Source of the DNA: an uncultured Clostridia bacterium
GTDB taxonomy: Bacteria; Bacillota; Clostridia; Oscillospirales; Ruminococcaceae
Assembly: GCA_947624425.1 (NCBI GenBank)
Contig: CANQKG010000107.1
Coordinates: 1 to 5,450 of the forward strand
Reading direction: 5' to 3'
Length of the DNA: 5,450 bases
Below, piece after piece: positions 1 to 4,677 of this stretch. Numbering within the stretch: position 1 is the stretch's first letter; each line of letters begins with the position of its first letter. The notes under the pieces were generated by a model. It made no database searches. It was not told where the DNA came from and saw nothing but the letters and a program-made list of their open reading frames with translations. A program made the position numbers and the translations under genes.

Positions 1-201
1 GTCTGCGACAAGTGCGGCGGGAACACCGTACAGCGGAAGGACGATCACCCCGACACCGTGCGGGAGCGTTTGGCTGTTTATCACGAACAGACCGAGCCGC
101 TCAAGGACTATTATGAAAAAACCGGCAAGCTGGTCATCGTCGAGGGTCAGGAGGAGGTCAGCGACACCTCCGAGCTGGTGCTCAAGGCACTGAGGGCGTA
201 A
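1..201 (+). CDS. adk: Adenylate kinase, C-terminal part (5' truncated by window)
   Basis: Adenylate kinase converts ATP + AMP to 2 ADP in the cytoplasm and keeps adenine nucleotides in balance. Only the last 66 codons are visible, in frame from base 1 to a TAA at 199-201; the P-loop and AMP-binding parts lie upstream. The fragment opens with VCDKCGG, which is the second Cys pair of the zinc-binding LID domain found in Gram-positive adenylate kinases, so the first CxxC should lie just outside the window. The following QRKDDHPDTVRERL and YHEQTEPLKDYY stretches are the family's conserved LID/core junction (two Asp after RK, Arg in RERL). The C-terminus ends normally, with no sign of damage. Its stop is 5 bases before map, the usual secY-adk-map order, so co-transcription is likely. 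Identification is by recognition of conserved family motifs. Confidence 0.97.
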   Translation, partial: VCDKCGGNTVQRKDDHPDTVRERLAVYHEQTEPLKDYYEKTGKLVIVEGQEEVSDTSELVLKALRA

Positions 202-206
202 TTGAG

Positions 207-956
207 ATGATCGCGCTGAAAACAAAAACCGAGCTTGCCCGTATGGCGGACGCCTGCCGCATTTCGGCGGAGGTGCTGCTGCGGGCGGGCGAGGTGATTG
301 CAGCCGGCATGACGACCAAAGAACTGGATACCATTTTGAGAGAGTATATTCTCTCCTGCGGAGCCAAGCCCTCGTTTCTGGGTTACGGCGGATTCAAAGG
401 AAGCGCATGCATTTCCATCAATGACGAGGTGATCCACGGGATCCCCTCTAAAAAGCGGGTGATCGCCGAGGGCGACGTCGTCAGCGTGGATGTGGGCGCC
501 TATTATCGCGGCTATCACGGCGACAACGCCTACACCTATCGGGTGGGCGAGGTCGGGAAGGAAGCGGATGCGCTTCTTTCGGTCACCGAGGAGGCGCTCT
601 ACCGCGGCATCGCGGCGGCGCAGCCCGGCAATCGGATCGGTGATATTTCCGCCGCAGTACAGGGCTATGTGGAGTCCCACGGCTTTTCGGTGATCCGGCA
701 GTATGTCGGACACGGGGTCGGCCGGGACCTTCACGAGGATCCGGAGGTGCCGAACTTCGGCAGAGCGGGACACGGTCCCCGTCTGCTGCCCGGCATGACC
801 ATCGCCATCGAGCCGATGGTCAACGCCAAAGGCAGCGAGATCTATCTGCTGCCGGACGGCTGGACGGTCAAAACAAAATCGGGCTGCCTGTCTGCTCACT
901 TTGAGCATACGATCGCCATTACGGCAAGCGGACCGCAGATCCTGACAAAGGTGTAG
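207..956 (+). CDS. map: Methionine aminopeptidase, type I
   Basis: This cytoplasmic metalloenzyme removes the initiator Met from nascent proteins after deformylation. The 249 residues match the usual length of the short bacterial type I form, with no N-terminal zinc-finger extension. All metal ligands and catalytic residues can be placed: His77 (VIHGIP), Asp95 (SVDVGA), Asp106 (HGDNAYT), His169 (YVGHGVGRDLHE), His176, Glu202 (AIEPMV) and Glu233 (FEHT). The ATG at 207 is chosen because it gives the normal N-terminus; a GAGGG at 192-196, inside the end of adk, is the likely ribosome binding site, a rather weak one. The gene lies 5 bases after adk and 5 bases before the KOW gene, suggesting translational coupling. 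A small deviation is His231 two residues before the Glu ligand, where many relatives carry Gln; this should not affect metal binding. Confidence 0.98.
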   Translation: MIALKTKTELARMADACRISAEVLLRAGEVIAAGMTTKELDTILREYILSCGAKPSFLGYGGFKGSACISINDEVIHGIPSKKRVIAEGDVVSVDVGAYYRGYHGDNAYTYRVGEVGKEADALLSVTEEALYRGIAAAQPGNRIGDISAAVQGYVESHGFSVIRQYVGHGVGRDLHEDPEVPNFGRAGHGPRLLPGMTIAIEPMVNAKGSEIYLLPDGWTVKTKSGCLSAHFEHTIAITASGPQILTKV

Positions 957-961
957 CGGTC

Positions 962-1219
962 ATGGAGCTTCAAGTCGGAAGGGTGGTCATCCCCCGCGCC
1001 GGACATGACGCGGGCAGGTACCACGTGATCGTGGCGCTGGACGGCGGCGCGGTGTATATCGCGGACGGCAGACGGCGCGGGCGGGATAAGCCCAAGCGGA
1101 AAAATCCGCGGCATTTGGCCAAAACCGGTATCGTATTATCCCTGTCGGAGCTTGAGACCGACAGAAAGATCCGCGCGGCGCTCTGGCCGTATCAGTACGG
1201 CGGCGCGGACGCGAAATAG
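962..1219 (+). CDS. KOW-domain RNA-binding protein (L14e-like, YbzG type)
   Basis: An 85-residue basic protein of the kind found between map and infA in many Firmicutes (Bacillus ybzG occupies this place). Residues about 4-35 carry a KOW-like motif (VGRVVIPRAGHDAGRY, then a beta-rich stretch to VYIADGRRRG). A strongly basic segment follows at 39-54 (RRGRDKPKRKNPRHLAKT), ending in the conserved lysine/proline-rich KPKRKNP and His. The family resembles eukaryotic/archaeal ribosomal protein L14e, and RNA or ribosome binding is generally assumed; I know of no settled function. The C-terminal LSELETDRKIRAAL is probably helical. The ATG at 962 is preceded by AAAGGTG at 947-953 with an 8-base spacer, lying inside the end of map, so translation is probably coupled. 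The stop is 14 bases before infA. Family assignment is fairly sure, role uncertain. Confidence 0.88.
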   Translation: MELQVGRVVIPRAGHDAGRYHVIVALDGGAVYIADGRRRGRDKPKRKNPRHLAKTGIVLSLSELETDRKIRAALWPYQYGGADAK

Positions 1220-1225
1220 GGAGGT
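1218..1225 (+). promoter_or_regulatory. Ribosome binding site fixing the TTG start of infA
   Basis: AGGGAGGT is a strong Shine-Dalgarno sequence that overlaps the stop codon of the KOW gene. It ends about 9 bases before the TTG at 1234. No in-frame ATG exists near the start of the IF-1 homology, so this site is what decides the start codon. Confidence 0.85.
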
Positions 1226-1233
1226 ATTTTGGT

Positions 1234-1452
1234 TTGTCAAAAGAAGATGTGATCGAGGTAGAGGGCGTTGTGGTGGAAAAGCTCCCCAACGCGACCTTTC
1301 AGGTAGAACTCAAAAACGGACACAAGGTACTGGCGCATATTTCGGGCAAGCTGCGGATGAATTATATCCGCATCCTGCCGGGCGACCGGGTGACGCTGGA
1401 GATGTCTCCTTACGACCTGACCAAGGGGCGGATCACCTGGCGCTCGAAATAA
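1234..1452 (+). CDS. infA: Translation initiation factor IF-1 (TTG start)
   Basis: IF-1 binds the A site of the 30S subunit during initiation and works with IF-2 and IF-3 to place the initiator tRNA. The 72-residue product has the standard IF-1 length and sequence: SKEDVIEVEGVVVEKLPNA, then FQVELKNGHKVLAHISGKLR with the conserved His in the AHISGK loop, RILPGDRV, and the C-terminal SPYDLTKGRITWR. Together these form a single S1/OB-fold domain. The start is a TTG, chosen because it gives the canonical N-terminus after Met (SKED), has a strong ribosome binding site at 1218-1225, and no upstream ATG is available. The next in-frame candidate, GTG at codon 6, would remove conserved residues. The gene follows the KOW gene by 14 bases and is followed by a 95-base gap before rpmJ. 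Confidence 0.97.
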   Translation: MSKEDVIEVEGVVVEKLPNATFQVELKNGHKVLAHISGKLRMNYIRILPGDRVTLEMSPYDLTKGRITWRSK

Positions 1453-1458
1453 GCGTGC

Positions 1459-1506
1459 GATCCTCTGGGCGCGGGAGGAGCGGCTGCTTCCTGCTTTGCA
1501 GAGATC
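1459..1506 (+). other. Imperfect hairpin in the infA-rpmJ gap
   Basis: In the 95-base gap, GATC-c-TCTG (1459-1467) can pair with CAGA-GATC (1499-1506) around a single bulged C. Inside, GGAGC (1477-1481) pairs with GCTTC (1486-1490), with one G-U, across a GGCT loop, and a few weaker G-C and G-U pairs can bridge the two stems. There is no T-run after it, so it is not an intrinsic terminator. It could be an mRNA stability or processing element or a protein-binding leader for rpmJ and the alpha genes. It could also be chance pairing in GC-rich DNA; covariation has not been tested. Confidence 0.3.
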
Positions 1507-1507
1507 A

Positions 1508-1516
1508 TGATATAAG
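1508..1516 (+). promoter_or_regulatory. Possible extended -10 promoter ahead of rpmJ
   Basis: TGA-TATAAG matches the extended -10 pattern (TGn then TATAAT, 5 of 6). The -35 position about 17 bases upstream (TTCCTG, 1488-1493) is poor. If used, transcription would start near 1523, between the hairpin and the rpmJ ribosome binding site at 1533-1539. This would be a secondary promoter inside the cluster. It is weak evidence from one box. Confidence 0.22.
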
Positions 1517-1547
1517 GCAAGCATACTAAAACAGGAGGGTTTTCAAA

Positions 1548-1661
1548 ATGAAAGTCAGACCTTCGGTAAAGCCTATGTGCGAGAAGTGCAAGATCATCAA
1601 GCGGAAAGGCCGCGTGATGGTGATCTGCCAGAATAAGAAGCACAAGCAAAGACAGGGCTAA
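1548..1661 (+). CDS. rpmJ: 50S ribosomal protein L36 (bL36), zinc-binding form
   Basis: L36 is the smallest protein of the large ribosomal subunit and helps fold 23S rRNA domains. The 37-codon product has the exact family length. It begins MKVRPSVKPMCEKCK and ends KKHKQRQG. The zinc ligands of the so-called C+ form are all present: Cys11, Cys14, Cys27 and His32. The ATG at 1548 is preceded by AGGAGGG at 1533-1539 with an 8-base spacer, one of the best ribosome binding sites in the window. The 95-base gap before it, from infA, is unusually long for this cluster and contains an imperfect hairpin. The gap after it, to rpsM, is 25 bases. A zinc-independent paralogue elsewhere in the genome is possible but cannot be judged here. 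Confidence 0.98.
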   Translation: MKVRPSVKPMCEKCKIIKRKGRVMVICQNKKHKQRQG

Positions 1662-1686
1662 TCGTAAAATTGGAGGTGCATCAACC

Positions 1687-2061
1687 ATGGCAGTGGCAAG
1701 AATTGCTGGCGTAGACCTGCCCAGAGAAAAGCGGGTGGAGATCGGGCTGACCTATATTCTGGGGATCGGCCGTTCCTCCGCCGCCGAGATTTTGGCAAAG
1801 ACCGGCGTGAATCCCGACACCCGGGTCAAGGACCTGACCGAGGACGACCTCGCCAAGCTCCGCGATTATATCGATAAGAACTATGAGGTGGAGGGCGACC
1901 TGCGCCGTACCACTTCGCTCAACATCAAGCGGCTGATCGAGATCGGCTGCTATCGCGGTGTGCGGCACAGAAAGGGTCTGCCGGTCAGAGGGCAGAACAC
2001 CAAGAACAATGCCCGTACCAGAAAAGGTCCGAAGAAGACCATAGCCAACAAGAAAAAGTAA
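1687..2061 (+). CDS. rpsM: 30S ribosomal protein S13 (uS13)
   Basis: S13 sits in the head of the small subunit, contacts the P-site tRNA and forms the intersubunit bridges with 23S rRNA and L5. The 124 residues are of normal length. Diagnostic stretches are RIAGVDLPREKRVEIGLTYI (5-24), the helix-turn region around GIGRSSAAEIL (26-36), RRTTSLNIKRLIEIGCYRG (73-91), and the basic tail GLPVRGQNTKNNARTRKGPKK (97-117), which reaches toward tRNA. The N-terminus reads MAVARIAGVD rather than the common MARIAGVD, a two-residue extension. The start at 1687 is supported by GGAGGTG at 1672-1678 with an 8-base spacer. The upstream gap is only 25 bases, so there is no room for the pseudoknot leader that S4 uses to control this gene in E. 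coli. Confidence 0.99.
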   Translation: MAVARIAGVDLPREKRVEIGLTYILGIGRSSAAEILAKTGVNPDTRVKDLTEDDLAKLRDYIDKNYEVEGDLRRTTSLNIKRLIEIGCYRGVRHRKGLPVRGQNTKNNARTRKGPKKTIANKKK

Positions 2062-2079
2062 TCGGGAGGGATACGAGAA

Positions 2080-2475
2080 ATGGCAAAACCGAAAAAGACA
2101 ACGGTTCGCAGAAGACGCGAGCGGAAGAATATCGAACGCGGCGCCGTTCATATCCAGTCCACCTTCAACAATACCATTGTCACCATCACCGATACGCAGG
2201 GCAATGCGATCTCCTGGGCAAGCGCGGGCGGCCTCGGCTTCCGCGGTTCCAAGAAATCCACTCCCTTTGCGGCGCAGACTGCGGCTGAAACGGCGGCAAA
2301 GGCCGCTATGGAGCACGGTCTGAAGACGGTCGAGGTCTTTGTCAAAGGCCCCGGTTCCGGACGCGAAGCGGCGATCCGGGCCCTGCAGTCGGCCGGTCTG
2401 GAGGTCACCATGATCCGTGACGTGACCCCCATCCCGCACAACGGCTGCCGTCCGCCGAAAAGAAGACGCGTATAA
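2080..2475 (+). CDS. rpsK: 30S ribosomal protein S11 (uS11)
   Basis: S11 lies on the platform of the small subunit, near the E site and the 3' end of 16S rRNA, and helps form the mRNA exit region. The 131-residue product matches the family end to end. It has a basic N-terminus (KKTTVRRRRERKN), then HIQSTFNNTIVTITDTQGNAI (24-44), SWASAGGLGFRGSKKSTPFAAQ (45-66), KGPGSGREAAIRAL (89-102) and the nearly invariant end IPHNGCRPPKRRRV. The Asn121-Gly122 pair corresponds to the site that is isomerised to isoaspartate in E. coli S11 (known for that protein, inferred here). The start ATG is preceded by GGGAGGG at 2064-2070 with a 9-base spacer. It sits 18 bases after rpsM and 20 before rpsD. Confidence 0.99.
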   Translation: MAKPKKTTVRRRRERKNIERGAVHIQSTFNNTIVTITDTQGNAISWASAGGLGFRGSKKSTPFAAQTAAETAAKAAMEHGLKTVEVFVKGPGSGREAAIRALQSAGLEVTMIRDVTPIPHNGCRPPKRRRV

Positions 2476-2495
2476 CGAATTGGAGGTATCACAGA

Positions 2496-3122
2496 ATGGC
2501 TAGATATACCGGTGCGGTATGCAGACAGTGCCGCCGCGAAGGGCAGAAGCTCTTTTTGAAGGGAGAAAAGTGCTACTCCGAGAAGTGCGCGATCGTAAAG
2601 CGCGAGTATGCGCCCGGCCAGCACGGCAGAGGACGCAAAAAGGAGTCGGAGTACGGGATCCAGCTCCGCGCAAAGCAGAAGGCAAAGCGGTATTACGGCG
2701 TGCTGGAGAGCCAGTTCCGAAAGTATTTTGAGATGGCCGAGCGCCGTGAAGGCAGAGCGGGCGAAAATCTGCTGCGGATTTTGGAGTCCCGTCTCGATAA
2801 CGTGGTCTACCGGCTTGGCTTTGCGTCCTCCCGCGCAGAGGCAAGGCAGCTTGTGCTGCACGGACATTACACGGTAAACGGTAAAAAGGTAAATATTCCC
2901 TCGTTCCTCGTGAAAGCGGGCGATGTGATCGCCGTCAGCGAGAAATCCCGCTCCAGCGAGAAGATCAAAACGGTCGTGGAGACCTGCGGCGCCCGTCCGG
3001 TTCCCGTTTGGATGGACAAAAACGCCGACGCGCTGACCGCCGCGATCACCCGTCTGCCCAACCGCGATGAGATCGATCTGGACGTGCCGGAGCACCTCAT
3101 CGTCGAGCTGTACTCCAAATAA
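2496..3122 (+). CDS. rpsD: 30S ribosomal protein S4 (uS4), zinc-binding form
   Basis: S4 is a primary 16S rRNA binder that nucleates 30S assembly and lines the mRNA entry channel. The 208 residues are typical. The N-terminal zinc site is complete: Cys9, Cys12, Cys26 and Cys31, the C+ form. Then comes the YAPGQHGRGRKKESEYGIQL segment (38-57) and a helical region to about 97. The S4 RNA-binding domain runs from about 98 to 160 (SRLDNVVYRLGFASSRAEARQLVLHGHYTVNGKKV). The ATG at 2496 follows TGGAGGT with an 8-base spacer. Placement of rpsD between rpsK and rpoA is the order of Clostridia and proteobacteria; in Bacillus subtilis rpsD is a separate unit. S4 controls its own synthesis in both E. coli and B. 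subtilis; here the most likely target, if any, is the structured 99-base gap that follows. Confidence 0.99.
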   Translation: MARYTGAVCRQCRREGQKLFLKGEKCYSEKCAIVKREYAPGQHGRGRKKESEYGIQLRAKQKAKRYYGVLESQFRKYFEMAERREGRAGENLLRILESRLDNVVYRLGFASSRAEARQLVLHGHYTVNGKKVNIPSFLVKAGDVIAVSEKSRSSEKIKTVVETCGARPVPVWMDKNADALTAAITRLPNRDEIDLDVPEHLIVELYSK

Positions 3123-3127
3123 CACGC

Positions 3128-3173
3128 TGCATAGGCAAAACGCGCAGGAATGTGGGTTTTGCCGGCGGCTGCA
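3128..3173 (+). other. Inverted repeat in the rpsD-rpoA gap
   Basis: A perfect 8-base inverted repeat, GGCAAAAC (3134-3141) and GTTTTGCC (3156-3163), encloses a 14-base loop. An outer TGCA/TGCA pair (3128-3131 with 3170-3173) can extend it across an unequal internal loop. No T-tract follows, so it is not a normal terminator. It lies 5 bases after the rpsD stop and about 50 bases before the rpoA ribosome binding site. It might set the rpoA level by RNA processing, act as an S4 binding site, or insulate rpoA translation. The function is inferred; the repeat itself is plain in the sequence. Confidence 0.5.
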
Positions 3174-3210
3174 CGGATTCGGAGTATACGGGCTGGCGAC
3201 TATCTTCACA

Positions 3211-3216
3211 GGAGGG
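3211..3216 (+). promoter_or_regulatory. Ribosome binding site fixing the rpoA start at 3222
   Basis: GGAGGG ends 5 bases before the ATG at 3222. An in-frame ATG at 3150 lies in the loop of the upstream hairpin, lacks a good Shine-Dalgarno sequence, and would add 24 residues with no likeness to any RNA polymerase alpha subunit. It is therefore rejected as the start. Confidence 0.92.
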
Positions 3217-3221
3217 TAATT

Positions 3222-4172
3222 ATGATCGAAATTGAAAGGCCAAAAATCGAGACGGCAGAAATGAAACCCGACGGCAGCTACGGACGGTTCGTGATCGAGC
3301 CTCTTGAGCGCGGCTACGGCACCACCCTGGGCAACAGCCTGCGGCGGGTGCTGATCTCCTCCCTGCCCGGCGTGGCAGTCACCTCGATCAAGATCGACGG
3401 TGTCCAGCATGAGTTTTCCACCATCCCCGGCGTGAAGGAGGACGTTCCCGAGATCGTCCTCAATATCAAGGGTCTGCTTGCCAAGATGTACGGCGAGGCG
3501 CCCAAGACGGTCTATCTGGAGGGCGAAGGTCCCTGTGAGCTGACCGCCGGCGATATCAAAACCGACGCCGAGGTGGAGATCCTCGATCCGGGTATGCACA
3601 TCGCAACGCTGGGTCAGGACGCGCGGCTGTACATGGAGCTGACCATCGACCGCGGACGCGGCTATGTTGAGGCAAAGGATAATAAGAAGACCCTGCCGAC
3701 CACCATCGGCACCATTGCGGTGGACAGTATCTACACGCCGGTGCTGAAGGCGAATTTCACGGTGGAGAACACCCGTGTGGGACAGATCACCGACTATGAC
3801 AAGCTGACGCTGGAGGTCTGGACCGACGGCACCATCTCGGCAAAGGAGGCGGTGTCGCTGGCGGCGAAGGTGCTGATCGAGCATCTGAACCTCTTTGTCG
3901 ATCTGTCCGAGGACGTTTACACCGGCGACATCATGGTGGAAAAGCAGGACACCGGGAAAGAGAAGCTTTTGGAGATGTCGATCGACAATCTGGAGCTGTC
4001 GGTGCGTTCTTTCAACTGCCTCAAGCGCGCGGGCATCAATACGGTGGGCGACCTCATCAGCAAGTCGGAAGAGGAGATGATGAAGGTGCGCAACCTCGGG
4101 CGGAAATCGCTGGACGAGGTGGTCAACCTGCTGGCGTCCATGGGCTTCCATTTGAACAACGACGGAGAATAA
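3222..4172 (+). CDS. rpoA: DNA-directed RNA polymerase alpha subunit
   Basis: The alpha dimer is the scaffold for assembling beta and beta' into RNA polymerase, and its C-terminal domain reads UP elements and activators. The chosen start gives 316 residues, typical for Firmicutes. The N-terminal domain (about 1-230) carries FVIEPLERGYGTTLGNSLRRVLISSLPG (23-50), including the Arg pair used for beta contact, and the late VLIEHLNLFVDL dimerisation segment (218-228). A linker at about 231-246 leads to the C-terminal helix-hairpin-helix domain: LELSVRSFNCLKRAGINTVGDL (257-278) and VRNLGRKSLDEV (289-300). Arg262 and Asn265 correspond to the E. coli DNA-contacting R265 and N268, and Lys295 to K298. 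The subunit therefore looks fully able to bind UP elements. It is followed by rplQ after 23 bases. Confidence 0.99.
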   Translation: MIEIERPKIETAEMKPDGSYGRFVIEPLERGYGTTLGNSLRRVLISSLPGVAVTSIKIDGVQHEFSTIPGVKEDVPEIVLNIKGLLAKMYGEAPKTVYLEGEGPCELTAGDIKTDAEVEILDPGMHIATLGQDARLYMELTIDRGRGYVEAKDNKKTLPTTIGTIAVDSIYTPVLKANFTVENTRVGQITDYDKLTLEVWTDGTISAKEAVSLAAKVLIEHLNLFVDLSEDVYTGDIMVEKQDTGKEKLLEMSIDNLELSVRSFNCLKRAGINTVGDLISKSEEEMMKVRNLGRKSLDEVVNLLASMGFHLNNDGE

Positions 4173-4195
4173 TCAACGAGAAGGAGTGAGATAAG

Positions 4196-4537
4196 ATGCC
4201 GGGCAGCAGAAAACTGGGCAGAGCCTCCGATTGCAGACGGGCAATGCTCCGCGGGCTGGTGACCTACCTGCTCGAAAACGGACGGATCGAGACGACCGTT
4301 GCCAGAGCCAAGGAGGTTCGGGCAATGACCGAGAAGATGATCACGACCGGTAAGGAGAACACCCTGCACGCCAAGCGTCAGGTATACGCTTATGTGACCA
4401 AGGAGAGCGTGGCGAAGAAGGTGTTCGATCAGATCGCGCCGAAGTACGCGGACAAAAACGGCGGATATACCCGTATCGTCAAGATCGGTCCCCGTCGCGG
4501 CGACGCTGCGGAAATGGCAGTTATTGAGCTTATTTAA
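4196..4537 (+). CDS. rplQ: 50S ribosomal protein L17 (bL17)
   Basis: L17 is a bacterial large-subunit protein near the polypeptide exit tunnel. The 113 residues show the full family pattern: RKLGRASDCRRAMLRGLVTYLLENGRIETTVARAKEVR (5-42), EKMITTGKENTLHAKRQ (46-62), and the near-invariant end GGYTRIVKIGPRRGDAAEMAVIELI (89-113). It is somewhat shorter than the Bacillus protein because the middle segment after residue 66 is compact (YVTKESVAKKVFDQIAPKY), a normal variation. The ATG at 4196 has AAGGAG at 4181-4186 with a 9-base spacer. It is the last gene of the alpha operon, and a strong terminator begins 11 bases after its stop. Confidence 0.99.
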   Translation: MPGSRKLGRASDCRRAMLRGLVTYLLENGRIETTVARAKEVRAMTEKMITTGKENTLHAKRQVYAYVTKESVAKKVFDQIAPKYADKNGGYTRIVKIGPRRGDAAEMAVIELI

Positions 4538-4547
4538 TTAATGTGAT

Positions 4548-4599
4548 ATTACCCTGTCGGTGTAGTTTTATACCACAGGGTAATTTTTTTGATTTTTTT
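4548..4599 (+). terminator. Rho-independent terminator after rplQ
   Basis: ATTACCCTGT (4548-4557) pairs perfectly with ACAGGGTAAT (4575-4584). Inside it GGTGTA (4559-4564) pairs with TATACC (4569-4574) with one G-U, across a GTTT loop, leaving only C4558 bulged. This makes a stem of about 16 pairs. A run of seven T (4584-4590) follows, then GA and another seven T (4593-4599). It should end transcription of the ribosomal cluster efficiently on the + strand. Confidence 0.95.
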
Positions 4600-4604
4600 A
4601 ATAA

Positions 4605-4624
4605 AATCTGTGACAAATCAGATT
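4605..4624. promoter_or_regulatory. Putative operator overlapping the -35 box
   Basis: AATCTG (4605-4610) and CAGATT (4619-4624) form a perfect 6-base inverted repeat with an 8-base centre. It straddles the -35 box at 4610-4615, where a repressor would block sigma-A binding. Weaker flanking symmetry (TTTAAT 4597-4602, ATTAAA 4622-4627) may be only AT-richness. No regulator gene is visible in the window. Confidence 0.35.
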
Positions 4625-4638
4625 AAATATGTTATAAT
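4610..4638 (+). promoter_or_regulatory. Sigma-A promoter of the CpXC gene
   Basis: The -35 box GTGACA (4610-4615, 5 of 6) and a perfect -10 box TATAAT (4633-4638) are separated by 17 bases. A TG at 4630-4631 adds an extended -10. Transcription should begin near 4645, giving a leader of about 33 bases before the ATG at 4678. It lies just behind the rplQ terminator, so the gene is an independent unit. Confidence 0.88.
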
Positions 4639-4667
4639 AGGGTCGTGGATTTATATAAGGTCAAGGC

Positions 4668-4674
4668 AGGTGAT
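4668..4674 (+). promoter_or_regulatory. Ribosome binding site fixing the CpXC start at 4678
   Basis: AGGTGAT is complementary to the 16S rRNA tail just beyond the usual GGAGG core, and its GG lies 7 bases before the ATG at 4678. An in-frame GTG at 4645 coincides with the predicted transcription start, so it could not have a ribosome binding site on this transcript and is rejected. Confidence 0.75.
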
Positions 4675-4677
4675 ATA

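Noticed and set aside
147..908. A 253-codon open frame on the - strand over map
   Set aside because: It is antisense to map, whose catalytic residues are complete, and shows no family likeness or ribosome binding site support.
1152..1529. A + strand open frame over the KOW gene, infA and the following gap
   Set aside because: It is out of frame with the KOW gene and IF-1, has the Arg/Gly-rich look of a shadow frame, and spans the boundaries of two real genes.
3159..3190. A promoter in the rpsD-rpoA gap (TTGCCG with TATACG)
   Set aside because: The spacer is 20 bases and both boxes are poor; the -35-like part belongs to the hairpin arm.
3150..3221. A 24-residue N-terminal extension of RpoA from the ATG at 3150
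   Set aside because: The ATG lies in a hairpin loop without a good ribosome binding site; GGAGGG at 3211-3216 and family homology both point to 3222.
2148..4151. A 667-codon open frame on the - strand across rpsK, rpsD and rpoA
   Set aside because: It lies opposite three unmistakable conserved genes, crosses their boundaries, is low in recognisable protein character, and results from GC-rich codon use that avoids stops in the opposite frame.
4645..4677. A GTG start for the CpXC gene at 4645
   Set aside because: It coincides with the predicted transcription start, so it would have no leader; the ATG at 4678 has AGGTGAT before it and gives the normal CpXC N-terminus.
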